A program made the translations under genes and the position numbers. The notes beneath the pieces are model-generated. The model was not told the origin of the DNA. It made no database searches and saw nothing but the letters and a program-made list of their open reading frames with translations. From positions 5,394,001 to 5,458,000 of the forward strand of contig CAUJLY010000002.1 of NCBI GenBank assembly GCA_963281155.1: DNA of 64,000 nt, written 5' to 3'. This DNA comes from Rhabditophanes sp. KR3021. Lineage: Eukaryota > Nematoda > Chromadorea > Rhabditida > Alloionematidae. How positions within the stretch are numbered: position 1 is the stretch's first letter; every line of letters begins with the position of its first letter. Shown piece by piece: positions 1 through 11,787 of the stretch.

Positions 1-1955
1 TATCTGCCGTTTTAGCAGCATTTTGAATTCCCTGTTTTGCCATTTCCATGTACTTAACAGCATGTCCTGGTTTTTCTTCAGTTTGACACTGAAGGCCCAG
101 ATAATAATTTTTAATTGCACCAAATAATTCAGCCTTTGTTTGGCAATGTCTTTCAGATTCATTCAAAACTGAAGAAGAAATACGATCTCTCAGAGTTCTA
201 TCTTGCAATTTAGCTGTACATTCACTATATAAAGTTGAGGCAGATGTTGCTAATTGTGAAATCACAACAGGTTTTCTCTTGTCTGAAATAGCTTTTTCTA
301 ATATACATTCCTATAACATTGAGAAGAATAACATTACTTAACAAATATATTATTTAACTCTAAGTGAGTAATTTGATTTTATATGTGTTATTTAAATGTG
401 GCTGTCAGATGTCGGCAAAGGATACTGAAATTTCAGCAATTATAGCAATATACTCTAAAGAGAAATTTGATGAAAAACAGCAGTAGCAGTCGAACATTGC
501 ATTAGCTTTACCAATCCAAGATTTAACAATGCTGCAGCAAACAGACTCTCTAAATTTATACTTTTAGCTGATGAGGAAACTGTTGAAAGATTACGAAAAT
601 ATTTCTATAATGATCTTATCGATAAGCATAATGTTTATTTGATTAAACAGTCTCCACCACAATACAATACTACCTATTATAATGTCAAGGCGAAATGAAA
701 TGTCCTGGAAATAGATGCGATTTTAAGACCAGTACTTATCAGTGTCTGGCAGAACTCAAGCATGTATTCAACTCAAAAAAATGGGAAAAAAATGTATGAC
801 AGTGATCTAAAGTGTGATGATGATGGCTTATGGAACAATTTGATGGAAGAATTAAAAAAAGCTAAAACCTGGAAGACTTTAAAGGATGAGCATTCTACTT
901 ATTTTTATTGGATGTTCCAAGTGATATTATTTTTGAAGGTATTTCACTTTATGAATTTATCAAGCTTATCTTTTATGTTGGTGTTTCTTGTGAAATCAAA
1001 ACAAGATTGGAAAAACATGGACTAAAACTAAAAGAAACATGTTACGGCACATCCCTTTAGACCAAAAAGAAAGGAGATTCAAAAGTATTTGGCAAAGCGG
1101 ACGACAAGTAATTACTGCATGTCTCGGTGATCTTCATATGAACCAAGCTCTTTGATTGAAGTATGGCATGAGAAATGTGTTAACTAATACAGATGACTCT
1201 GCACAATCAAATGACGCACTTAAAATATTCAGCAATTGTTGAAGGAGTTGCTTAAAATGCCTTCAAACAAATTTTTGAAAATATATCTTTCCTCGTCCCA
1301 TGTCTTTTTAATTTTAATTTTTAAATAAAAGTCACCTGAGCTTGTGCTAAAAACAACCCCATGCTCCAATTCAAGTAAATAGCGTCAATTTCAAAAACCT
1401 CAAATGCCAGTACATTATATTCTTCGCAAATCATTTTAATTGCACCAGCAGCCCATTGAAAATTCATGTACGCGTTTTTAATTGAATCACTACTGTTTCG
1501 AGGTTCACTAACAGCGATTGTTGAGTGACAGGCAGAGATATTGTGTAGAATTAGGACTAATTCAAAATTTATGTCACTGATTGCTAGTTGCCCACCTATG
1601 TCTGATGAATACTCTGCCCACAACAATGGAACTGCTAATGGTTCCCCCTTTTCCATTGGAAAACGATTTTTCATAAAACGCATCTGAGCGTAATATCTCT
1701 TCAGTATTAAAATTTGCTCCATATCTGGCGTCACATTTGATAAATTATTGCGAATTCTAACAATCTCATCAATTGCGTCTTCAAACTTGTCCGGATCATT
1801 TTGATAGTGCAAAAGGATGTACTGAAAATTAACTAAATAGATTTTAACTGATCCAAACTTACTTCTTTTACTCTAAGTTTAAAATCACTTGGGAAACCAT
1901 CTAATGGATGCTTAATTGGCAATGCCAACATCTGAGATTTAGGTAAACCTTCCAT
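1..1955 (-). CDS. PTPN23: PTPN23/HD-PTP-like BRO1-domain protein, 5' part
   Basis: The first 296 residues of a BRO1-domain protein, running off the left edge. Exons on the minus strand are 1955-1863, 1821-1336 and 310-1; all join in frame with GT/AG borders. The start MEGLPKSQM, the motif LKRYYAQMRFMKNRFPM, the FQWAAGA segment and QAQECILEKA across the second junction resemble vertebrate HD-PTP more than ALIX. HD-PTP is a scaffold with an inactive-type phosphatase domain that links ESCRT-I and ESCRT-III on endosomes; the V domain and phosphatase would lie outside the window. Intron 2 is about 1 kb, far longer than its neighbours, and holds an opposite-strand GIY-YIG-like remnant. Family assignment is firm; the choice of HD-PTP over other BRO1 proteins is likely. 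Confidence 0.85.
342..384. repeat. Intron-end repeat, copy 1
   Basis: 43 bp matching 45978-46020 with about 3 mismatches. Weaker similarity extends the match to about 329. It lies near the 3' end of PTPN23 intron 2 on the minus strand, about 18 bases from the acceptor at 311. Confidence 0.7.
409..1265 (+). pseudogene. Decayed GIY-YIG (ANKLE1/LEM-3-like) sequence, copy A, in PTPN23 intron 2
   Basis: Several short open stretches in different frames read through one degraded protein. Around 900-1030 one frame gives a FLLD segment, then EFIKLIFYVG (the GIY position of this family). After a frame change, ERRFKSIWQSGRQVI and, past a stop, RNVLTN follow. ANKLE1/LEM-3 nucleases carry the same order: F-x-LLDPR, IFYVG, an IW-x-SG-x-x-V-I strand, then LTN. 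No intact reading frame remains. It is antisense to the host gene. A possible C2H2-like CPGNRCDF segment lies at about 700-720. Homology is inferred from motif order only. Confidence 0.6.
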
Positions 1956-3239
1956 TTTGACACTAAATTACACGAATACTATTAATATATTAAAGTTAAT
2001 TGGATAAGTAAATAAAATTAAACATCGGCAAACACATTTAGTACATTAAATATAATTACACATAATTAAACGTCATCCTTAATTTACAACGTCTTATACC
2101 TAAATTTTGAAATATTTGTGCATATTTGCTCGTATTGATTCCCCGTTAGTCACATCTAAATCCATACATATTTTTATATACATTTTGAAACCGGTTATGT
2201 CAGAAATAACTTTTTATATAAATACAAAATGTTGATAGTAGACATCGTGCTGCCACGACAATCAATTTAGAATCGAAGAAGCGTGAAAGGGACAATATGT
2301 TTTTATCAAAAGTTGAGATATAGTGTAGAGGCAATTTAAACATTTGTTGACAATGGTGATTAATAAAAAACGCATGGATAGTCTTATTGATTAAACAAAT
2401 ATTATTATTCACTAATTCTTTAGAAGGTTCAATATATGTAGTATTAATGACTTATCATCAATCATTTTTTGGATTGAAAATAAGTTGTCTTGTACAAAAA
2501 CATGCGCTTTACTCCAATGAGTTGTTTATTTGCTTTACAATATTCAATCAGCTAGCAGAATGTATGGGTACATATTTTTTAATCTTCTAGTCTCTATTGC
2601 TTGATAAATAAAATGCTTGCGACTTTTTTAATAGCGTTATCAAAGTTTTGTTATTTTTATTACTTTTTTTTTATCATATGGGTGTTTATATATATAGATA
2701 GGTGGATATATAAACAATGCGATTATGACACATAACACATTTTTAATTTATGTATTATGCATCATATCTAACAAAAGGAACATCATTAAACTTTCAATTA
2801 TCTTGGTTCATAAAAAAGTTTGCAAATAAGCCAGAGATACATATTTTTTATAGAAGGTATCGTTTACTGAATATTTTACTTATGTTATTATTTGCCTGCT
2901 ACCATCCCATCATACCTTCTTTCTCTAAACGTTCACTGTAGTTAGTGGATATCGACATACAAATCGTGCCATATCGAACGCAGACTTAATATTGTTGATA
3001 AACTTCCTTCCTCTATCGTTGTCACGCGTAATTTACCTTCTTGCCAACTTCGTTTTCTTGCTTTTTACACTTTTATATAGGTTTTAAAATAAAGTGGTTT
3101 AGGGTTTGTTTATATTGATCATTACCAATCATCACAAAACAGACATCCTCTTCCCATTGTTTAAAAGTATATATTCTGTTGAATTTAACAAAAACGTTTT
3201 TCAGAATAACCATTGACGTTTTATTTAAACTCTACTAAA
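1956..3239. other. Intergenic, no supported gene
   Basis: Upstream of the minus-strand PTPN23 start. AT-rich, with only short open frames lacking coding character. The PTPN23 promoter and 5' UTR must lie at the left end. Confidence 0.5.
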
Positions 3240-3241
3240 GG

Positions 3242-3463
3242 ATGGGAATTCAAATTGTCGACAAGACCATGGACAGATTAAATTCGATGTTTGTTCATGC
3301 TAGAGATACTTCGTCAGTTACCTACAATAGATTCGGACAGCCAGGTATTTTAAACATAACAATCAGAATTATGGGTTTTAAAAATTTAAAATGGTTAACT
3401 TTCTTAAACAAGACAATCAGATGAGAGTTTTAAAAAAATAGAGAATAATGAACTTTTTTAACA
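3242..3463 (+). other. Possible small two-exon ORF or orphan first exon
   Basis: An ATG at 3242 opens about 34 residues (MGIQIVDKTMDRLN...), ending at a plausible donor (CCAG|GTATTT near 3343). Joining to an acceptor near 3420 gives a product of roughly 47 residues ending in ENNELF. No family is recognised. It may equally be the first exon of a gene whose other exons I cannot find, or non-coding. Confidence 0.25.
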
Positions 3464-4623
3464 TCATTATGAGCTTCGGAGAATTCTCCTACCATAAGAT
3501 CTGCTACTTCACTATTCATTTTTGGGAACATTGATGGGCTTCATCGAATGAAGGCTTTCCGCAAGCAGAGTTTGTGAGTTGTGGTCTAAGAGCGTCAATG
3601 AGGATAGATTCCACGTTATCTGCAACTTTTTTTGACTGGTGCCATTTCTTTTATAACGATGACGCCTTCCTAACTCCAGCTTTGGTCCGGTTGTTATGAT
3701 CAACTCTTGGATCAATCATTAAGTAGACAAAACAGCCCTCTTCATCCCCTTCTTTAGTTTTGATTGCAGTCAAAACATTAATAGCCCTTTTTTCATTAGA
3801 TTCTTCAGCAAAACCCATTGACTCTTGGCAGAACCTGTATATTTGATGGGAAGAAAAAACCCCCAAGGAACACACTGGAAACTGGAGGATAATTATGATC
3901 TCTTGGTAACCCTTCGCTTCGTTTAAGTTTCTTTGATTTCGTCTGATTTCCCTTCATTAAACAATTGACTTTCAAAATAACTGCCCATTACCTCGATTTA
4001 CTTGTAGATAAAAGATTCAAAGCGGCATTAGAAGCAAAACCATCTGATGGATTGGTTGCGTCTTAAAACATTCCTCCAGATTTCCTGTCTCACCCAAATA
4101 GTATTTTGTAATCATACTGTACATCATGTGCACACAATAATTTCCCTTCAGAGCTTGTACATCTTGTTCAAGAGGTTTCAAAACCTTCTCATCATCATCT
4201 GACTCACCTTCTTCCCTATCGAAATCCCACGCAATCACCATTCTTCTCATAATTTCATTTGCTGAATATTGTGTAGTGTACCAATAGACAATCTGGGAAG
4301 CATTCAGGTGCTGCATGTGCACTCGTAGATTTGAGAGTAAAAAGTTTGGACTACAACGGACTACCACTTCTACTTGGATATCCCCTTTTGAAAGCATCTG
4401 CAAGTGTTTTCATTTCTTCATCAGAAGGTATTTGATCTATTTCATTGACCGATTCCGTCATTCGACTAGTAGCATATATTTGGGACTCACTGAGTCTTTT
4501 TACTAGAGGTACATTCAGGGAAATTTTAATTCGTTTCACTTTCAACACAATATCAAGGAAGTTTCTTGTAAAAGCAGAATACTTGTAAGACCAATAGATG
4601 ATGCCGTGTATTTCTTCTTCCAT
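3455..4623 (-). pseudogene. Decayed GIY-YIG-like sequence, copy B (longest copy)
   Basis: Read on the minus strand from 4623. One open stretch (90 residues) overlaps a second (4403-4017, 128 residues) in another frame. Downstream, CFVYLMIDPRVDHN appears, then a tail with ILIDALRPQLTN, and after a frame change EVADLMVGEF. The F-V-Y-L-x-x-D-P-R strand and the IDAL...LTN segment match ANKLE1/LEM-3/COG3680-type GIY-YIG domains. The tail is recognisably the same as in copies C and D. At least two frameshifts and several stops make it non-functional unless spliced in an unusual way. The amino part has no recognised domain. Confidence 0.55.
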
Positions 4624-4822
4624 TTTAGTTTAATAAATGCCTAATAAGAAGCGATTTTGGGCACTAAAAAAGTAAAAAAAATTAGTCAACGTGCATTTGA
4701 TCCCAAAAATAGCCATGACACGTAAATAGCTTCTAGCAAATAACCAAATTTCAAAGATACAAAGTCCTAGACCAATGTCGGTCGAGTGTTTCAGTAACAC
4801 TGTAATTTAAAAATTAAAAAAC

Positions 4823-5635
4823 ATGCAATCTTTTTACGATAATTTAATGTACAAAACAAAATTAGGAGAGGATAATGCCGACGATGCTGCACCCCCTACA
4901 TCCATTATTGTCGCTTCTTTTGATGAAACTTCTCCTGAGTTTATGGTATTTAAGAGATATCATGCTCAAAAAGCTGCCGTTACTAGTGTCGCCGTTGGAA
5001 TGTCTTTTGTAATCCTGATGTTTATTTCCTCGTTCTTTGAGTTCGATTGGTATCACCATGCCAAGGGAATAGATTTTGCTGCTCTACTTGGTTTATTTGC
5101 TTACTTGATCGGAGGAGTTTTACTCCATTATTATGTGATTTATGGATGCAAGAAACAATCAACCCTTTACCTAATGCCCTTCATAATCATTTACACACTA
5201 TTCTTAATCTTCGAATGCTGTACATTTTTTACATTCTTTATTTCGATTTTATTAATTCCAACTTCTCAACAACAAACTTTCGTTGATCCAACTTCAGCTC
5301 ACTCGGAATTCATGTCACCTGCCTACAAACATTCAATGATAATTTACGTTATTGTGATGGCTCCCATCATTCTAGTGCAAGCAACTATGTTATATTCAGT
5401 AGTACTTTGCAGAAATTACATCTCCTGCAAAAATACCTACGAAATTTCCCTTAAAGTAGCCGAAAAAGCTAAGCAAAGGTACCCAGAGATGGTAGTCATC
5501 ATCGGAAACGCTCCAATGACCTCAGTCCACGTACCACCATCTTCACCACGGATTGTCGAGGAGAACAAAACTGTGACATCTTTTGATCCAGCTGATATTG
5601 AAAGACAAGTTCAAGAAACAAATGAAAACAAATAA
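4823..5635 (+). CDS. Four-span membrane protein of unknown function
   Basis: A single-exon gene of 270 residues. Hydrophobic segments fall at about 51-71, 86-107, 117-145 and 171-196. A hydrophilic 50-residue amino end lacks a signal peptide, and the cytosolic-type carboxy tail of about 75 residues is rich in Lys and Glu. The layout resembles nematode tetraspan/LAPTM-like proteins, but I recognise no diagnostic motif and assign no function. An outron-type acceptor (GTGTTTCAG) ends near 4793, about 30 bases before the ATG. An AATAAA overlaps the stop region near 5639. Codon use and frame length make it a real gene. Confidence 0.8.
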   Translation: MQSFYDNLMYKTKLGEDNADDAAPPTSIIVASFDETSPEFMVFKRYHAQKAAVTSVAVGMSFVILMFISSFFEFDWYHHAKGIDFAALLGLFAYLIGGVLLHYYVIYGCKKQSTLYLMPFIIIYTLFLIFECCTFFTFFISILLIPTSQQQTFVDPTSAHSEFMSPAYKHSMIIYVIVMAPIILVQATMLYSVVLCRNYISCKNTYEISLKVAEKAKQRYPEMVVIIGNAPMTSVHVPPSSPRIVEENKTVTSFDPADIERQVQETNENK

Positions 5636-6322
5636 CTAAATAAACAATCTACATTTGTGTTTAAACAGTATCTTAAATTAAACTTTGTCATGGGTATTTT
5701 AATAACGCATAATTATTTTTGTTTATTTTGTAGAAGATAATAAGTTCAGAAAAGTAAAGTATTCCCTCACCGTGTGTTTTTTATTTAATTTAAAACAATT
5801 AAAAATAAATGGTCTGATAAATGTAACCAGAACAATGAATGTAATTTGACAATCCACATAGAAAGGCATGTACCGAACTATTTAATTTCTCATCTATCCT
5901 GCCTTATATGGGCCAACTTCGCTACTTTTGTAGAGTAAATCCCATCTTTCATGGCATATTGTATCTCTTTTGAGATAGAAAACTAATGATCAAGACTAGT
6001 AACATAATCTGCATGGATGCATGTATACTTTTCAAATAAATTGAAACATTAGCTTGTTAGTACAATAATATAATAGGTATGATTTTTAAACGTTATTTAT
6101 CTTGTGTTACAATTTTTGTTTAAAATTATTCACTTGGTATTTTAAATTTGATTGGAACGGAAATGTCAAAGTGCCTTTATTCCAATCTTATGGTCCCGGC
6201 TAGAAAGTCTGCTGACCCAATCTTTGAATATTTAGATATCATAGACTTAATAAAATGATTCCTTTTAAATTATCCTATCGTTGCCAGTTAATAATTATTA
6301 TAAATAATTTTAGTTATCTGAA
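5636..6322. other. Intergenic; 3' UTR and RRP12 upstream region
   Basis: No coding signal. A perfect small hairpin lies at 5962-5977 (TATCTC, TTTT loop, GAGATA). A TTTTAG acceptor ends near 6312, eleven bases before the RRP12 start. Confidence 0.5.
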
Positions 6323-9300
6323 ATGCCCAGTCATTCAAGAAACCGTCGTCGTCAAGATGATACTAAAAGTATCGGGAGACAAAGTGCCTATTCAACGTAC
6401 AGTACTTGTACAAATGCCGACATCAACAATGTTATCCTTTCCTATAGGTAAATTTGGTTATTTGTATGAATTAATATTTTTTTAGCGAACTTGCTGATGA
6501 CGTCCAAATTGATATCGCTTCAATTATGAATGCCTACACTGAAATGATCACTGAGCAAAAAGGAGAACCCTCGGTGCTGAATTATTTTTATATTCACTTA
6601 AATGCTCTCGATAAGGTAGATCCAAGAGAAGGTAATAATTGCCGTGCCACTCTTACAATTCTTTTGATCTTGTTGAGAAGAGTTGAGGAAGGTCCTGTTC
6701 GTAGAAACTTTGGAAAGATTTCTGAAATACTTGGAAAGTTGATGGAGTCAAAGAATGTAACTACTTGTCCTGCTACCTCTAAATTAGTAGTTGATTGTGT
6801 AGTCAAGTTATTCTCTATTCAGCCTGCCACAATTTGGAACCATCCATTGAATCAAATCAAAGTTTCTAAGCTCCTTTCATTTGCCGTTATTTCTGAAGTC
6901 AAGATAAGTTCTAGTACGGGTCTTAGTTTGGAAGGATTATTGAACAAAATCGTTCAAAATAAGAATGATCGCCTCACAAAAGATATCTTTGGATTTGCTA
7001 GTGCCGTCATTGAAAAGACCGCTAACACAAGTAATTATGAGACTCTCAATTCATTAAGTAGAGTATATGCTGATCTGTACAAATTTGCTCCTACTGGATC
7101 TGTTGCCCAAATCGTCCAAAAGTTGTTGTCGGTTGTCGATGTAGAATCGGAAGAACTCCAGAGAGTAGCCCTGTGGATGATTGAATCTGTTTTTGTTAGT
7201 CAACTAAGTAAAATTGAATTTGAAAGAGATGATCTTTGCAAACTGATAACTTTCCTTGCTGGCAAATACCACATGAATTTATCCAGATTAATAAAGACTA
7301 CATTTGGAAAGACTATTTTTACCGTCACAAACAAATCCCTCCAATTGTATCCAGAATTATGCCAAAGCACTTTAATCTGCGATGTCATTTTAGTTTTTTA
7401 TAAACTTGGATTTGGAAATGAAGAAGCGTCAGTTGGGCAACTATGCTCTTATTCAACAAAATTAGCTGCTCAATATACTGGAGCTATTGCGGGTGTGGAT
7501 ACAATCTTAAGCGAACTTTATGCCCCCCTCCAATCTGGACAAATTGAAATGTCCGATCTTGCTATTCAATTTTGGAAAGCTGGAATCAGTGGATTTTTGA
7601 ACTATTTACAGAAATCTTCTGTTTTTGTTCAAATTCTCCAATCTATGCTAGCTTTTACTTCTCTAACCGACACAGTTGTTGCCGAAAAGACTCAAGATTT
7701 GCTGTTAGCTAGTATTGAATTTGCCGGTTTCAATGTTTGCGGGCCTTATTTAGAAATGTACATTGACATGAAATATGAAGGCCAACCTTTACACTTGCAA
7801 AATGCCTATCTTCTAAAAGCTTATTGCTCTTCAAAAGTTGCTGGGAGCATTGGCCAATACATTCAAATGTTTTCAGCCCATATCGAAGCAATTTATGGAA
7901 AAGCTTGCGAAGGTGGAGATCATGCCAAGACCTATTTCAAGTTATTGCACCATATCCTTGAATTAGGTGAACATATTGTTGGAAATGCGTGTGATTTCGC
8001 AAGCAGTTGGGAACAAGTTACTCAACTTATCGTTGAAGGATGTGCCAAGATGCCTGTTATGACGAAGAATTATCTCAGAATCTTGAAGAATGGAGTTGCC
8101 TTCGCCAAAGAACACCTCCATGATGAAGAAATCAATTCAGAGATGAAAAAGACTGTTGGCAAGTTCCTGCCTGTTTTACTTCATGCCTACACTACAACTT
8201 CGGAAAACTCAACTGGATCTGTCAATCACATTGAAGAACTGTCTAAAGATTTTATTTTGGACATTTTGACAGGCGTTTCTGTTTTCATGTCTGACAAGAC
8301 CTCAATGAATATTGTTAAGTTGATTGTTAACAAATATGATCAATCTGAGGAAGTTGGCACCTGTAATTTGTATATCAACTTACTTAGCTTTATCGTTGAT
8401 GTTGCTAATCCTGAATTAATGAAAGAAATCTTCGGCTTCGCTGAAACCATTCTTGCTGGAAATAGAGGCCATGGGGAAAAGAGCATGACTATGAAACTTT
8501 GTGGCAAAATCTATGAAAAGTATAGTGAACCAGAATTTGAAAGTTTCTTCAAGTACACAGCCTGGTCCATGGAAAAGCTCTTGGAGAATGCTGAAAATAT
8601 TTCTCAAGACCACAAGCAAGTCGTTTATACAAATCACATTCTGTTGAAAATGTTGGAAAGTCAACAAAGCTACTCCCAATTCATGGAAATTTTGAAGAAA
8701 ATCAAAAATCCTTTGTTAAGAGCTTTGAGCAAGTCAAACAACAAACGCTTTAGAGAGCGTGCTGCTACTCACATGGCTAAAGTTTGGTCCAGATCTAATG
8801 AATTAGCTAAAGCTGAAGGACTTGATCAAACAGAAAATGTTGCTGCTCAACTGGGTATTCTCATGGAAGGAATCAGGGTTTCTTACATGACTTCAGACGT
8901 CCAAGATTATGAAGCTCTTCGCGAAGGTGGATTTAAGGAAGTTATTGCATATTTTGATAAGTATGGTCATTTGGTTGAACGGGAAACTTGGATTGAATTA
9001 ATTGCTGCTCTTGATGCCATCAGACACTATCCTGAAGAAGACAATGCCATTTTGTGCTTGCAGTGCCGTTTCTTGAGATGCTTAGTTAAGTATATGCCTG
9101 AAGAGTTGTATGAGGAGAACAGAGGTCTTTTATTGCCTTTGATTACTATGTTTACAAAGTGCCTTGATTCAAATATTCTGAAAGCTAACGTCAGGAACCT
9201 TGTTAAGACCTTTTTGGATATTTGTACTGAAGAACAAATCTTGAAGGCTATTGGAAATGATAAACTTGCTGCTTTTGTCAGAAATGTTGCTAAAGATAAG

Positions 9301-9822
9301 CGCCGAAAGGAAGAAGGAAAGGGTGGAGACGAGGATTCTGATTCTGAAATTGCCCCAAGTGTCTACACAAAGAAATCAAGCAAGAGCAAAGCTCAAGGGA
9401 ATGACTCAGAAGAGGAGAAAGATGATGTTGACGATTTGTTGTCTGTGTTTGGTGGAGCTACCAAGAAAGCAGTTAAATCCCAAAACAAGTATTGCCTCCG
9501 TGAAGATGAAAAGACCGGCGTTTTAAATTTATTAGATGGAGAAACTTTAGCCAGAAATATAATTGTACCAAAGAAAAAAAGCAAAATAGTAAAGGCTCAA
9601 GCAGAAATTGAAGTTGAATTTGGAAAAGATAGAGATGGCAAAATTGTTGTAAGGAATTTAGATAACCTCATGAAGAGAAAACTTGCTGCCAAAAGAAGAG
9701 CTGCCCCAGTTGATGCTGACATTGAGATGGAAACAGCATCCGAGGAGGAAGAAGCCGACCAAAAATTGATGACCAAAAAGAAAGCTAAGCGCATTGTCAA
9801 TAATGCGAAAAGACGTCGTTAA
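6323..9822 (+). CDS. RRP12: RRP12-like ribosome-biogenesis HEAT-repeat protein
   Basis: Two exons, 6323-6447 and 6486-9822, give 1153 residues (human RRP12 is about 1300). RRP12 is a karyopherin-like HEAT-repeat factor needed for processing and export of pre-40S and pre-60S particles. The amino end is basic with SRNRRRQDD, the body is long and alpha-helical, and the carboxy third carries acidic Ser/Asp runs. A VLNLLDGET segment precedes DRDGKIVVRN (the RRP12 family reads ADGRLIIRE there), followed by a basic KKKAKRIVNNAKRRR end that would act as nuclear/nucleolar signal. An ATG upstream at 6255 is in another frame; the start at 6323 follows an outron acceptor. It lies 329 bp ahead of the A20/AN1 gene on the same strand. 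Confidence 0.88.
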
Positions 9823-10151
9823 TAATATTTGTTTTGTTTGATTAATTAATCGTATTTGTTAGTCGTTTGTTATTGTTATATTTTTAAATAATTGTTTTGG
9901 ATTAGTTTATTGAATTCGAATAAACCTATAAGTTGAATATTGCATTGAATACCAGATGATTACAAGTTAAAATATGATACAAATGTGATTATTCTCATCC
10001 TATATTTATTTATTTAGTATGTGTTGACCATCGAATTACTGTCTAAAGCCGAACGAACAGAACTAAATTCCAAAAAACAAATGTGGACATCTATCCAACA
10101 GCACTCTACATCATTGTTAATCATTTGCAAATTTTAGTCGCACCTCTTAAG
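9823..10151. other. Intergenic between RRP12 and A20/AN1 gene
   Basis: Holds the RRP12 3' UTR (AATAAA at about 9918) and a short outron ending in AATTTTAG near 10139. An upstream in-frame ATG at 10083 lies before that acceptor and is unlikely to be used. Confidence 0.5.
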
Positions 10152-10676
10152 ATGGAAAACCAAAAGTCAGCTCCATCAACAGAAATTTGTCGTGCCGGAT
10201 GTGGATTTTATGGATCAGCAGCAAACGAAGGGTTGTGTTCTCAGTGCTACAAAGTGTTAAATGATGATAAAGTAAGAAAGGTATGTTGTCACGTTTTTTG
10301 TGTCTGTATTAATGATTGGTTGTAGGGTGTTGAAAAGTATGCTACCAACAAGACGTCTACCTCAAATACGCCTACCAAACATTCCCTTTTAGAAGAGGAA
10401 TTTATTGCCTCAGACAAAATTGGGGAAGTCGGTGAATCTTTGGCAGAAGAGGAAGACAAAAAAGAAGAGCCTCTTAAAAAACCAACAAATCGTTGCCACT
10501 TGTGTAATAAAAAAGTTGGCCTGACAGGATATTCTTGTAGATGTGGAGGAATTTATTGCAGTTCACACCGTTATGATAATACTCACGCTTGCACGTACGA
10601 CTACAAAAGCGAAGAAAGAAAACAAATAGCCAAAAACAACGAAGCAGCCAGTTTCAAGAAGATTGATAAGATTTAA
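10152..10676 (+). CDS. A20/AN1 zinc-finger protein (ZFAND5/6-like)
   Basis: Exons 10152-10280 and 10326-10676, 159 residues. An amino-terminal A20 finger has Cys at 13, 17, 29 and 32. An acidic, Lys-rich linker follows, then an AN1 finger from C100 (RCHLC...[13 protein letters not shown]...HACTYDY). This is the stress-associated-protein/ZNF216 layout: A20 binds ubiquitin, and AN1 family members shuttle ubiquitinated cargo to the proteasome. The short carboxy tail ([13 protein letters not shown]) matches the family end. It converges on UBAP1 with only about 220 bp between stops. Confidence 0.92.
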
Positions 10677-10895
10677 AAGAGACGTGACTACGTGGTATTA
10701 TATGATTAAGCTCTGACGTCTTGTTCCACCAAATCGATCCTTGCCTATCATCTCAAGGCGTAATATATTGTATTGTATTATTTAAAGCATGGTAATTCAT
10801 TTAGACTACATTCTTTATTGTGTGTATTTATACGAATAAACAATTTTGTATACAATTAACATCCTTTGTAGAGATTAAAGAAGTGACGGTACATG

Positions 10896-11620
10896 TTATG
10901 TTGAAAAGTCAAGACCAGTATCGGTAAAGAATGAAGAAGGCATTGAGGGGTATTGAAAAATACCACGTGTCGTCGGAGTCTGACTAGCAGCTGTATTCTT
11001 CGGCGTTGATATTTTTTGCGGCAATAGTTCTTTCTCTGGTTCTGGATTCCTTGATAACAATTGTGCTAGTTCTGCTTTCTCGTCCAGACTATTCAAAGTT
11101 ACTATATCAAATACATCTCGTGATCGCTCAAATTCGGAAAAATCTATTTCGACCTTTTTCTTCTTCTCTGTGATCACTGGATTACTCGTTGTTGTATTAT
11201 TTGACACACCGGATGAATAACTTAAGTCGAAAATGAACGGAGCTTGACAATTTTTAGGACTACTTGTTAACCCGAATATGTCTTCTGTTGAATTTGAGAT
11301 TGCAAGCTTTTTCATTAATCTGTCTTCATTTTCATCGTTAACCTTTTTCATTTCAATTTCATACGTTTGCAATGCCCTCCTTTCGACGGTATAATCATAC
11401 TAAAAGAAAAAATGGTGAAATGTGATTATTAATTGGTTACCTGAAAGAGCGGAGATGGCAGCGGTGGGATATCCATATTATGAATCACTACTTCTGGTAA
11501 GGGAAAACACATAGAAGAAAGGTCCATTTGCAGATCACGCACAAAATCTAAATTTAATGGTTAAGAATAGTTTGTAATAATTGATAAGAACTAACCGTAA
11601 AATCTGTCATGGGAAGTCAT
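10896..11620 (-). CDS. UBAP1: UBAP1-like ESCRT-I subunit lacking the UBA region
   Basis: Exons 11620-11596, 11547-11441 and 11399-10896, 211 residues. The first part has a short FPLPEVV segment followed by a YDYTVERRALQTYE helix like the UBAP1 amino region. The central block IDFSEFERSRDVFDIVTLN and SLDEKAELAQLL matches the UBAP1 core (DF-x-x-x-D/E-F...FDNLELKTIDEKEEL). UBAP1 is the endosome-specific ESCRT-I subunit that binds HD-PTP. The usual carboxy-terminal ubiquitin-binding SOUBA domain is absent, and only about 220 bp separate this stop from the convergent A20/AN1 gene, so it is not hidden downstream. Start codons of this gene and SUB1 are 167 bp apart, suggesting a shared promoter. Confidence 0.75.
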
Positions 11621-11787
11621 ACTTTCATTGCCCAATTAGTAAATGGCTTTCAATTATTGACGTACCACTAAATTTGATACAGCTGACTTGTCTTGCCACG
11701 AAATCGTGTTAACAAGTTTAAATGTGTTTATATGCGAGACATTTGAATTTTGATTAAATTCGGTAACACTATTAACTACTATTAAAT

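Noticed and set aside
1..1955. ALIX (PDCD6IP) as identity of the BRO1 protein
   Set aside because: Start and LKRYYAQMRF...RFPM pattern fit HD-PTP better; ALIX starts differently. Not fully excluded without the downstream part.
9251..9526. Second plus-strand frame inside RRP12
   Set aside because: Frame shadow over the Lys/Glu-rich carboxy part of RRP12.
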